Source: Phoebastria nigripes
Taxonomy: Eukaryota > Chordata > Aves > Procellariiformes > Diomedeidae
DNA length: 64,000 nt
Assembly (NCBI GenBank): GCA_035582835.1
Contig: JAYKAV010002639.1
Location: 862,095 to 926,094 of the forward strand
Direction of reading: 5' to 3'
Numbering within the stretch: position 1 is the first letter of the stretch; each line of letters starts with the position of its first letter. This document shows positions 12,426 to 25,400 of this stretch, in pieces. A model generated the notes under the pieces. It saw only the letters and a list, made by a program, of their open reading frames with translations. It was not told the origin of the DNA and did no database searches. Position numbers and translations under genes: made by a program.

Positions 12426-15400
12426 CAAGATCTTCCAGTTATATCCTATTTAATAAGTTCAAATATTTGTTTATATAATATCTCCATAGATATCTATATC
12501 TTTGAGTTACCTGTGACTTTCATACTATAATCACAGTTCTGTCAAGTTTGCACTGTAATTCTTTGCACAGGGTTCTTCCACATAACAATTGCTATTTTCT
12601 CCAAATACATTAAAGGCACACTACTTTGTCACCTAGAGGTGTCTTCTGTGTCACTGCATCCTTATATCACATAATTTTGCCCCAGATAACTACTTCATAG
12701 GAAATTCTTAATGTAAGAAACTCCTTGGGTTATTAGAATGAGTTGGAGCATAGCCACAGATGTAATATGACCATAAATGAACGCTTAGTGTGATGCATCT
12801 TCATTTCCTCAGTTTCTGAAGTGCTGTCATTATGAAATGTCCTTAAATTATTCATAAATAAATTTTAAGAGATGAGACAATTTGTTACCATGTTAATTGC
12901 TGCCAAAGAAGGGTCCCTCAATTTACCAACTTCTATCCCTTATCCCCTTTCCAAACCTAATTCTTCAAAATATAAGATGCATATGTAAACATAGATAAAT
13001 ATCTCACACCCATTAGTTTAATGGAGAAGTCGACACACAGTTTAACTCAGTCTTCATCTCTCCCTTTTGCTCATCTCAAATTCATTCAAATTCCTGTTAA
13101 GGATATTGGCCTTTTGGTTCCATCCATTATCTCCTTTCAGACCCAAGATGTAGAATTATTATACAAATATAAAGCATATGGGAAAAAATTCCATTTTGTG
13201 TCAATATCAGCTGCTACTCTGTCCATCTGATCACTATCATCTGTCTGCTAGCGCAAAAACTTTTTTTAGTTAGATGAGATGAGGATGTTTGTAGCAGTAA
13301 CAAGGCTCACAATAGTTACAGATAGATCAAAACCAAAAAGTGTCAAGAGCTGTGGCCTTTTTGTCCCTGTTTGGACCACAGACCATCAATCTGGTAATGA
13401 CTGATCTGTCGTAACACACATGAAGAATCAGAGCATTAACAGGGCAGGGCAGGAAGCTGAAAGATGTGAAGATGTGCTATTGAAAAACTCTGGGTGAGAT
13501 CCAGTTTGGAATTAGGGCATCTGAAATTAGTTTTCTGTATGTGCACTAGCTGTCTAAGCACTGATTACTCTGAATGGAGAGCTACTCAGTGCAGTCAATA
13601 GAGCCTGGAAAGTGCTCAGCGCACACTAAAGTAGATGTTTGTTGGATGGNCATTTGAATCTCACCCCCTTGAAAATGAGGGCAGACTAGGACCAAACGAC
13701 AAGCTGGTGTGGGTGTACGTTAAGCCCAGAAAACTCCAGAGTGCATGAAGGACACTAGCTCCCAAAAGTCCCTCAGGTGAGAGCAGCTGAAAATATGACT
13801 TTGTGTAAAAGATTAATTATGTTTCCATGGTCGTCTACAGTCTCAAAGGGAGAAACCTGTGAATACAGTTAGTTCCTGTTAGGCAGCAGATGCAACCCAC
13901 CATGAGCTGAAAGTGCAGTCTCATGAGGAAAGGAGCAATGACCTGGGCCACTCCTAGCCCTTGAGACCACACCCCACCACCACAGTAAAGAACCCCAAGG
14001 GAAGTTAGGCTCTTCCTGGCAATGAAAAAGGCCACACTTAGGCGTGGTTTTCTAAGTTCTGTGCCCTGGGATAGCACCTCCCCTTCTGGGAGGTTAAAAA
14101 CTCCCAGAAGACATGAACAAATGAACACGTGCGGCCATTTCAAAGCCACTGCAAACAGAAAGTGGGATTTCACTAAAGGCGGCATTGGTGTCACTATTAT
14201 TCATGATACAACACTGGAGAATTAATGATTGCAAACCTCCTGTCTGAGACTCCTCCATTGTGCCCCTCAATCTTCTCTGCCTGACTCAACAGCGATGGAT
14301 TTAAGAGAGGCACAGCTCAAGATCCCACACACTTAGCTCTGGAAACAAGCAAACCATAGCTGTGGCTGCACTCCCAGAAGACCCTCCTGTCTTGGTACAG
14401 ACCCTTTCCACTGCAACATCTTTGCAATGGAATTTGGCCACATTCGTGACTACCTGATCTCCCAGCTCTGCATAGTCTCTGTTCTCCTGCACAGCTAGGT
14501 GAGATAGGAAACCTGGAGCTGAAAGCTTCACACGACAGTGCATATGCCAGGTACTAGGACAGCTGCCATACAGTATGCCAGGAATTCACTGGACTCATCC
14601 TTCTACTTTCATGTCTGAGTCTATTGGCACCTGCTGGGCCAATTCACTCCCTGCCGACGAGAAACCACTCAGTGGAGGGCATGCAGGCAAACTTCTCATG
14701 CAATTTCCACCACATCTGGTCCAAGACTGTTCTATAAAGTTTGAAGTGTCCCAAGACCTGCACTATGCCAATCCCTGCTTAGGTATGTCCAGGGAATAAT
14801 ACTGCATAAAGTATATTTACAGCTATATGACACCAGTGGTTTCACATGTCTATTTAGTTTCCAGAGGCACAATCCAGCTGGCTGACAGTGCAGGCTAGAA
14901 AATAATGCGGGAAGGGGGCATCATTGGTAGATATAGCAGACAGGCTAGCTCCTCTCCTCCACCATGGCTGTAGGTTCCATTTTCTAGGGAGGTATTCTGT
15001 TGTCAGGAAATCAGACTGGTTGCCTACTAAAAACATCAGACATGAAAGTCTACTCAGACTGTCATGCTCATCATGTTAGTGCTTAGTCGCTACATTAGCA
15101 TTTAAGCACCAAAATGTTTAATAGGGACATGAATAGATGTCTTCTGTAGCAATTTCAGGTTGGATTTCTGCCTGAGTAGCGAGGCAACTTTTTCTTCCTG
15201 GACTTCTGACACAGCCCTGGGTATGAAGTGATTTCAGATGTCTTTGGCAGCTCCTCTTGGTTGTTTGCAAGTTAGATAATGAGTTAATTTTTCATGTCTT
15301 TTACTGATAGAACTTGGCTTTTCACAGATTACTCTTCAATTTGGGCTAGAGTTAGATGGAAAAAAGATTAGTTGGAATATTTTTCCACTGAAAAATGTAA

Positions 15401-18400
15401 TTGTATCAAATAATGAAATTCTGTAGAGTCTGCTGAAATTTCATTCTGGAGAGAAAAGGGGGAAATGTTTAGACTCTGTCAAAATATTTTGTTATTTTCT
15501 TTATGAAATGATTTTTAAGATTTGTTTTATTTTGTATTGAATACTGTGGCATAATATTTCAAATTGTCAAAAATCAGAGTATTTTTATCAAAATAAAATA
15601 TTTTTATCAACTCTAAATGAATTTTTTTTGATGTTATGAAATTTGGATATCTGTTTCAGGCTCTCTTTTCAATCTGAAATATGCCAAATAGAACATTTGC
15701 CCTCTGTTCAGCAGTGCCAAACACACCCCTCTGCTCATAGGACAAGAGGGTCAAGGAAGCAGCAAGCAAAGACAGCTTGAGTAAGGTGCATGTGGCTCCT
15801 AGTATTTGAACATGCCATCAGTTAGTTGTGAGGAGTTGCACCTGACTGCATATAAGCATTTTAAGAGAGAGAGAACAATCTGTCAAAATGATGCCAGAGC
15901 AACAAAGGGTGCAAAGATTAACAGAGAAGCTGATGTAGGTGAAAAGCCGTGCAAAAGTGGTATAACTATTCGTGTAGAGACATTTATTCTGACATTGTGA
16001 TACATCTGTGAAAACCTTATGCCACCGTAATTCATGCCAGAAGATTTATGGAGCTTCCAGAACACAATAATTAAAGCAAGACGGGACTCCAGAAAAATCA
16101 AAACAAAACAAAAAAACTGTATAGTGATACAGGGGAGATTATGCCAGAAAACCTGCTTATATCCATTTGGAAACTAATGTCAAAGAAACAGGTATCTTTG
16201 TATTTATCCATACTGTTTTTTCCATATGTCCCTATCTGAAGCATGCTGTGCTAAGCTTATATGCAACAGCATGACATGATAATTACCCTGAGAAGATAAA
16301 ATAGATATATAAAAATGCTCATTAATTTTATACAGAATAGAAACAAGAATTCTGCATCTGCAGTCAGCAACTACAATCCTTAAAGAATAAATGCAGAAAT
16401 ACTACTGGTGCCATGATTATTTATAGACTTAAAGACACATACACATGCATACGTGTCAGATGTTTCTAAAGGCTTTTTTAAATTACAGCTGTCTGTCTTA
16501 CTGGCATGAGCAGTCTTGCCTGCCAGCATTTTCCCACTGAACAGTAATAAGGACATCCTGCAGCCATCACCAAGGCCCACAGGCTGCTGCCAGAAGACAA
16601 ATGGCTGTATTCTAAGCAATTCTTCAGGATTATGCTTCATTCATTACACCACACCTCATATTATTAAGAAAAATTCCTTTTATAGCAGTTTCCCTCAAAA
16701 TTCAATGAAACATAAAATACACATTTATATAGTAAGCCAAATAAATTACTTGGGCCAGGATTCATCCTGACTAACTTCAACTAGAAGCCAAGTCATTCTG
16801 GTCTCCCTTTATACTAAAAGAATAGAAAACACTGGAATAGAAAATAGCGGGGACTCAGGAGGGCCCAACAAAGTTCTAAGTCAGGACGTGGAAGTGCACC
16901 TCTCTCCATTGGCTGCATTACAAACCTAGAGTGATTGTGCCTAAGACACGGCATGAATCCAGCCTCAGTGGCAATTCTGCAGTCTGTTTGGAAGCACAAT
17001 TTCTCTGAAATCTTTTAGGTGCCTTATCTGACTTACAACCAGTCATAAACTCCAGAAATAGTCTTTGAATACTGAAAGTTAAACACATTTTTAACTGGTT
17101 TGGTTAAGGAGCAGGGTCCTCTGGAAATGGCCAAACTGAGCTATCAGGCTCTGCAAACCCTGACTGCTTGGTTTGGTCCATTGTTGCCTGCCTCAACTCA
17201 TCATGCTAGGACCTCACTTCAATAATTCATGGATGCAGAATTGGATAACCCTACCTGCTAATGATGATGTAAACATTTTGCTTTTGTTTTCCTTCTAGAA
17301 CACTTCCAAGCAGGTTGAGTAACAGAAACAACATCCTCAACCCGTGTACAAGCCAAGATGCACAGGGCAGGTAGCTCCCTGACCCATGGATTCTCCCACT
17401 CCACCTCTTCTGCTGCTCTTCAAGTTTCTACTTAGCTTGGGCTGCTTCCCAGATAGCCTCAGAGTCTGAAAAGGGATACTTATTAGTATCTGACTTCTTT
17501 CACTTCTACTCTCCCAGGCACAAATTGTTCTAAATTGCTCTATCCTTCAGTAACAAAAACAGAGACAAATAATTTCAAAAGATTCAGAGCACAACATATA
17601 AATTTTCTACGTGTTAATATTAATGGGTAATAAATAAAAAGGAGTTTCAATAGGTAATGAATACTTAATATTATTTAATCAAAGGCAATATATTTTCTTA
17701 ATTACCATAGTTATGTGGTTTTTTAAAAGCAGAAAATTATTGTAAAAACAAGGAGAAAAAGAAGTGTGAAGTCCAAAATGCCTGTAATTGTTTTGTAAAG
17801 AAAGAGAAATGTGGAAGAGCTTGACAAGACCACAGCAGTTTATTGTACCCATTGAATTGAAACCATGTCCACTGATTCAGTGGTCCACTGAAGAGATCAC
17901 CTTACAAATATCCTAGAGTGGAATCAATATTTTGATTGATCTGAACCAAAATCTGTTATGTTCAAAAAAAAACCCTTTTCTGCTCTTGTGTGGATCTTTA
18001 AAACAAGGTATACATACCTCCTGAATCATTTATCAGTGGGTTTTCACCAGACTGAGTAGATACCCACCACAGTATTGCTGCTTATATTCGTTTAGAATTT
18101 CAGCAAGATGGAAAATTCCTCTCTGTGCCATGCCTGAAAGTTTTCCTTATTGCAACAACAGGGTTCTCAGATCCATGGCAATAAATGTCTCTTCTGCACA
18201 GCCTCAAGGCAGCATTAATGGCAAAAGATGGGCAGCCTCACTTCTGAGGTGCTGCCTTTTATGACAAACCTGTAAATTTGGGGAACTCTAACAACTCTAT
18301 AAAAAAAAAAAAGGCTGAAAGACAAAATAAAAGAGACTTCCCTCAAAATGAGAAGTTTGATGAATGAGAAGTAGTGAACTGAGTGTCAATTATTCATATA

Positions 18401-20240
18401 ATTTTAAGTAACAACATGTTCCGGGTGGTTTGGATCTATGCACCTGATTATTGCAAGGAAGGAAATTTTCAGGTACCGGTTATGTAAGACATTTCACATT
18501 TAAATATAAAGATAGCTTTCACATGTAAAGACAGCTGAAATTCCATAAAATTGAGGTTTTCATAGCCAAAATCCACTCCATGCAGGTCTACTTAGAGTTC
18601 TACACATATGAAAAAACAATTAAGTATTGCATAATAGTAGTTAGAGGTCGGACTCATCTGATGAAATATCTACCATAGCTACATCTGCACTAGTTGCCTG
18701 ATGCTTCTTTTATAAATAAGTTCTTCCAAAGAATGATTGATTTTTATCTCACCTAAAATACATCAGATGAAATGGTTTTTAAAGCACATTTCTCTCTGCT
18801 GACTATAAACAGACCTTATAGCAACTAGCTCAGATGAACATGTCTACAGCAGTGGGTGAGATGAATGTCATCATAGGCTACTATGGCAAAGAATTCTTGA
18901 CTGGCAGCAGGGAATAATGACAGATTATCCATCTAGAAGCATTTGGGGATTATATGAACAAAGGAGTAGTTGACTGCTTTATTGAATTTCTCTTACATGG
19001 CACATGATCTTTTTGCCTTACCAGGCTCAGAGAAGAGCTCTTGCGCTACAGGTTAGAGGGGGGGTTTGTATGTTTCTGACATACAGTATCTTAACTCTCA
19101 GGAATCAGAGGGTTTTGCCTCAATTTTCTACTGAGGCTAGATAATAAAGTATTAATAAAGCTTTTTTTTTTCTTTTTCAGCTGAACTGCACAGTGTAGAT
19201 ATGTAAAGCTATATAGAAATACTTTGAAAATTTTGAATATAAAAAGGATGCTGCAGGGTTTTTGGTAGTACAATGAAGAAAAATAGGAAGCTGTCATCCA
19301 TCTCTGCTTGGGCCTAGTCTTCATCCTGGATACAAAAACTCACTCTGTTCTGAATACTTTATTGTTATGAAAGATGTAGCATTGATGTTGCAGAAGAGCT
19401 TCTGATGCAAAACCAGTGACCTGACACAATTGTTCATAAAAAGTCCACTTTAATGATTCAATAGCAATGAGTATCCCTCATAAGCAATTTAAAAGGAAGC
19501 CTATAACAGCATTAAAACCCAAATGAGATTTTCATTCATGAGACCTTCATTCTGAGGGTTCAGAAGAGACAAGAAAAACTTGCTGAATCTCTAGGTTGGA
19601 TAAAATTTGTTGCCTGCCGTACTATGACACAAGACAAAATACCCACCAGATTTCTGAATGGCTTGAGTTTCCAGAATTAGTTTATTTCCATCATGCAAAT
19701 GTTAGCATGAGCTACCTGTTCTGGCATGAACAGGGACACCCCAAAGTGCTGGATGTTTTGGGTTTTTCTGCTCATTTTTCCTCAGTTAAAATTACTGGTA
19801 ACATTTCTTCTATCTTTCCATAGCCACCCTTCCAAAGAAACCATTGGAAAGAGTATTGAGTCCTAAACTCAGACAGTGTCATATCAAAGCTGGCTGAAAG
19901 ACTGAGGACAATTTCAACAAAGAGGAAACAGCAAGCTTAGCTAGAAAGTCAGTGTAAAATTTAGAAAAAAAACATTTCAATTAAATGAATTGTGTGAAAG
20001 CCAAGCTGAACAGAAAAGCTGGTGGAGATTAATTTGACAGCAGGAAAGTAAACTTTAGCCTTCAGTTGAGTAAGCAAGAAAAGGGTACAGATGAGGACTG
20101 AGGAAATTTCCCACAGTGGCATGAAAAAGATACATTTGGAAGTGGTTATGTCTACACTGTAAGCCTAGCCTAGGCCTGATCCTGAGTCTGTCCTTATCTC
20201 ATCCCTGTTAACCCAATTGTAGTTAACATATCTGTGCTTG
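12426..20240. other. AT-rich sequence without a supported gene
   Basis: No recognised transposon and no gene. The longest frame (13835-14194, minus, 119 codons) has no motif and overlaps a shorter plus-strand frame. A 35-base minus-strand segment at 17037-17071 has good splice-like ends but is too short to support alone. Confidence 0.45.
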
Positions 20241-21047
20241 CAGCAAGTTTGCAGTCAATACCAAGTTTGGTGGAGTTGTCAATAAGCTAGAGGCCAGGGC
20301 TGCTGTTCAGGGGGAACTCGATGGGCTGTGGGCTGATGGGAACTTCATGAAGCTCAAGAAAGGCAAATGCAAAGTCCTGCACCTGGGATGTCATAACTGC
20401 ATGCAGCAGTACGGGCTGGAGGCCAACTGACTAAAAAGCAGCTGGGCAGAAAAAGACCCTGGTGTTGTGGTGGACAAGCTCAACATGACCCAGCAATATG
20501 CCCTTGCATCAAAGGTCAACAGCCTCCTGGGCTGCATTAGCAAGACCACAGCCAGCAGGCTGAGGGAGGTGATTCTTCCCTCTACTCTGCTCTGGTGAGA
20601 CATATCTAGGGTGCTGGGTCCAGCTCTGGACTCCCCAGTACAAGAGAGAAACCGAAAGACCAGACCTATGAAAGTGTCTGAGGAGAGGGGACTGGAGCAC
20701 AAGATGTATGAGGAGAGGCTGAGAGAGCTGGGTTTCTTCAGCCAGGAGAAGAGAAGGCTCAGAAAGATCTTACTGCTGTCTGCAAGTACCTAAAAGGAGG
20801 GTGTAGAGAGGCCAAAGCCAGACTCTTCTCAGAGGTGCACAGTGGAAGTACAAGAGGCAACAGACACAAGCAGGAACACGCGAAATTCCAACTCAATATG
20901 CAGAGGGCCAAATACTGGTGCAGGCTGCACAGAAAGGCTGTGGAGGTGCTCAGACGTTGACTGGACACAGCCCTGAGCACCTGCTCTAACTGGACCTGCT
21001 TTGGGCAGAAGACCTCTGGAGGTCCCTTCCAACCTAAATGATTCTAA
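20241..21047 (+). mobile_element. CR1 LINE 3' fragment
   Basis: Begins inside the reverse transcriptase region (GCAGCAAGTTTGCAG, the FADD-block neighbourhood) and runs through the LEKRRL-type segment at about 20730-20770 to the CR1 3' untranslated region (CCCTTCCAACCTAAATGATTC). Several indels break all frames. The 3' octamer is reduced to a single ATGATTCTA copy, consistent with an old insertion. Confidence 0.88.
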
Positions 21048-22283
21048 AACCTGGAAGTCTGGTTGCAGCAACNCCTACCAGTGTCTCCAAATTCCTGTCA
21101 TCCTTCAGGTAAGGGTAAGGCTAGTGTGGGAGATCAAGTTGGAGGCTAAATGAGGTTAGGCACAACATAAGACAGTGTCTGTCTCCTACCTAGAGAGACC
21201 AGGACCTTTCTCTCTTCTTCTATTCCAGCTCAAAACAAATCAGTTCATTTAAAGGATTTGTACATTTGATTTTTTTGCTGGAACAAAGAGGAAGAGTTGT
21301 TTTACACAGCACTGACATTGGTTTTGATGCAGCAATTGCAACCTGAGAAATAAGTCTAGATCCATGATGGAAAATTCACTGTGCCAGAGCATGAGGTTTA
21401 CATCCTATCTCACACGTGTGGGCAGACTTAGTGAAAGGAGGGAACCAGCCCAAAGCTGCTGGTAAAGCATGAAAGACTGAAAAGGAATAAAGCTGAACTG
21501 GAAGGAGATAAATTGAGAGAGGAAATACATGAGGAATAGGAGAAATCTCGCCACATGATAGCACAAAGCAATACAAAGCATGTGGTGGCAAAAAATAACC
21601 ACTGAAAATGTCCTGTCATGTAATGCTAACCTGTGGAATTCGTTACCATGTATAAATCTGAGGTCAAAATCTTAACGAGATCAAATCTTAAAAAAAGCCT
21701 GGATAACAATATCCAGAGTTTCGGTAGATATACAACAAAGTTTGTACAGTGTATGAATCCTCTCACTGAGATTTCCAGCTAATTCTCTTGCAATATGTAA
21801 AATTCAACACCTACTGAAAAGTTTCTTTCTCTTTCAGATGCAGCTGATGTTTAGCTATACCCTGATCCTCCATGACAGTTCCCATGTACAAAAGGAGACA
21901 GAACTGAGAGCAGAGCATGCTGGGAAGTAGATGATTCCCATCACTTGGATGCATATTTACATTCAAAATAAATCAACTGATTCTTGGGAAGGATAAAAGA
22001 CTGTGCAATATGGTAACTGCAGAAGAGATTTTAGGATGGAATCAGAAAGCTCACAGGCACACAGTAGAAGCTGAAACTTTGGACATTGGTGGTGGAGGAA
22101 AAACATAGCAATAGCTATTGGCCTAAACCAGTGGAAATGTATAGCAGTAGTGTATCTTCCTCTAGTCTGTAAGCACTGTCACCCAATGCTACAGGGACAG
22201 GCAGGTTCTAGTAGGGATCCTTGGTAGAATGATAACTGGCTACAGGGTTGTAATTATAATCAGATCTTTATTATTACATAAAA
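21048..22283. other. Unassigned sequence
   Basis: No gene or recognised repeat. Overlapping minus-strand frames at 21376-21619 are hydrophobic but have no splice or family support. Confidence 0.4.
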
Positions 22284-22426
22284 ATCTTAGTTATCAACAT
22301 AGCTTATTGTTATCTATGATTTCTAGCAGTTAGCATAGTTTACTTTACACAGAATTTTTAGCAATTATCATAGCTTGCAGCTAAGCAAAATTTCTAGTAA
22401 TCAGTGTAGCTTTCATACTATCTAGA
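22284..22426. repeat. Degenerate ~36-bp tandem repeat, four units
   Basis: Four consecutive units begin at about 22284, 22319, 22354 and 22390, with lengths of 35, 35, 36 and 37 bases. Their shared pattern is ATTTCTAGCAATTAGCATAGCTT followed by a variable tail, with about one difference in four positions between units. A weaker fifth resemblance appears near 22480-22500. It does not look like CR1 or an LTR. Confidence 0.7.
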
Positions 22427-25400
22427 GTCTTCAGTTACCTAGTCACTGATCACCTGGACCCTCTGCAGATCNGGTCAAATTCTTAATAATCAGCATGCGA
22501 TACAATTAAAAAAGTACTTCTTATTTGTTTGCAACAGGAGCCCATTAAAAACACTGACATGTGAAAGAACAGCCTGTTGTAAAGGTATCTCTCTTTTGAA
22601 GACGCAAAAAATGTCTAATGCAAAAAGACTCTCTTAGATTATCCAAGGGTATTTGCAATATGTAGATGAAGTGACATACTTCTTTAAATCCATTATCAGT
22701 GCTACATTTGTCATTGACAAAAATAGCCATCCCACAGATAATGCTTAAAGCAATTTGAAGCAAAGAAAACCATGCTTTCCTCTGCACTCTAAATTAAGGC
22801 TACTAATTTTGCTTCCATTTCTGACAACAGCTATTTACACACAGTGATTGGAGTAATCTAGTTGAAAAAATATTGCAAATCCCTATTATAGGCAATATTC
22901 TGAAGACCTGTTAAAGCCTTGAAGTGCGGTCACCATACACTCTTGGTAATTACTGTGTTTGAAATTTCTGGATACGATTCATTCCATCTCTATGCATGTT
23001 CACAGACCTGGAACACAACAGGGGTTTATAGGGTTGGGAACAGGAGGAAAGAATTAAAGTCAGTTTAATGTTATTTAATTGGTGAATTACATAAAAGTGG
23101 GGGGTTGACAGTTCTAGATACATTCTGAGTCAGTTCACAATGATGTACGTAACATCTCTAAGCATTCCAACAAATGCTCCTCATGCTGCATCAATAATTC
23201 CTAAGAAAAATTATTTTTAATCCTCTGAATATTCATATGTACATCATATATAGGTAAGCCAATACAATCATAGACAATTCATGCATCTGTTGTTTGTTAA
23301 AAGTGGGCAACTGTATTTACAGTATCAAAAGTCATTGCAAACGTAGTCAAATATATTAATAATAGAGATGTGAACTATGATGTCCTGCAACTACAGAATG
23401 CCAGTCTGCCAAGGAAAGAGATAATTTACCATCTGCTATCTTATTTCTTGAATTTAATTTGCATTGTGATTTGTATTATTGCATTATTAATCAAATGCCT
23501 ATACAGCATGTGAGTTTCAGAAGGTAAAAGTTGCTATAAATACTCACGAATTGGAGAATTCATGAGGTGAACATTTCCATTTCTTGCAAAAAATCTCAAA
23601 CTATAAGCAGGAGGTTTTCAAACTATTTTCAGGTGTATTCTTGTCCCATTTATTTTATCACTTCATAATAAAAATATGATTTATCCATAGGAGATAATCT
23701 CTAAAAAATAAAAAAAATACTAATAATTCAGGATGGTTTATTTAGAGAGATAAAAACTCTATGACACCCAGAGTATCAAAGAGGATTACACAAATCTGGT
23801 TGTATTTAAGTGAAATAATAATTACTATTCCCCTATTGCTGTAGAATAATGATTAAATAGATATTGAATTGTAGTCATCTGCCTCAGAAGCCTGATAAAA
23901 GTACATTGCATCAATACTAAAATCATTATCTAGGTTGAGAATATTCAACTTTCCCTACTTTTCATTTGAACACCATAAAAAGTCAAAGAAAATAAAATTA
24001 TATTGGTCTTTAATTAACCTAAGGAGCTTAAATATTAGGCAAAAAACTAACTCAAATAAATTCTGCATGAAGTAGAAGCAATTAGACTTACAATATTAGG
24101 TTTAAATATCTCTTTATAACATTTTCACTCTGCCTTTTAAAATCTATTTGTTATTACCTATATATATTAATTCAAGTTAAACTTTCTATGTTTTCACTGT
24201 TTTTACTGTTACTTTGATCCATCTTTTCCTAATGAAGCTGTGTAACTCTGCCAAAAGGAGTTCTGGGTGCAGAGGGCCAGCGTGGGACTGCAAGACAGAT
24301 GTAGGCATCTCCCACCAAGCAAGCAGGGCACTCTGGACCACAAGGGAGTCTTAGCTTCATGGCTTTATTCGGATCCATTTTATATTCAACAATGAGGGGA
24401 TCAAATACAGTGGAAATAGAAATGAAGATCCAAATCTAGGCAAGTGCTGATGCCACAAAACTATTTTATAAGAGGGAAGCAGGGGTAACCCCATCATTTC
24501 CTCCCTACCTCTGTAATAAGTCACACAGGGATGCTCATTCTTAACTGACTCACTCAGTAGAGCTGCTTATAGAAAAGAGACATTCTTCCAAGGAGATGAT
24601 TTTGTACCCCCTCAAGCTGAAGAGGGGACTGAACCAGGATTTCTCACTTCCTAGAAAAGTAAGTACTTACTATTAGATAAGCAAAGGTCAACACCATCCC
24701 TACCCCTCCTACTTTTTAAAAGCCTATTGCAGGAATTTCAGATACTCTGGGACTACGTTCTTAAGTTATTGCGAGAGATTTAGTAAAGGAGTGACTGGAG
24801 GTGCAAGTGCTGTTTACATTTTGGTCTGAGATATGTAGGAAAATACTCAGCCAGGAAAAGACAGCCACTTATTATCATATACAAGCAATAAGTACTTGGG
24901 AAACTTGACAATTAAAATGTAAGTATCAAGGAGGCCAGGCTGACTTCTGGGTTAGGCAGTAACATGCATTTTGTATCACAATTTCAGGCTTGAATTCAAG
25001 CACATAAGCCCTTTCTTATGTTTAGTCCCCTCCTTTTCCCCTCTGCATCCCCAGGGGTGACAACACAGCTAGCTGTGACAGTGTAACTCCTATCTTGAAG
25101 AAAGAAGATCAAAGAAGAAGGGTTTCTCGCTGCAGCAAAATTGTACTCTTGGAAGTACTGCACTGATGCTGCCCCACACCTCGGCTGCATGCAGTCATAC
25201 GTTGGCAGAATTACATTCAGCATTGCTCATATTCTCAGGAGCAGTGAAGCTACACAGGACAAAAGTATTTATAATTAAACTTTTATAAGGTCTCTCTTTC
25301 TTTTGCCTTAAAAGCACCCTTCTTCGTAGCATAACAACAGAATACGAGCACAAACACATAATTACAGTAATGACTGCTGACAGTAAAAAATGTTGTTATC

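Noticed and set aside
13835..14194. 119-codon minus-strand open frame
   Set aside because: No motif, no splice sites, and within the length range expected by chance.
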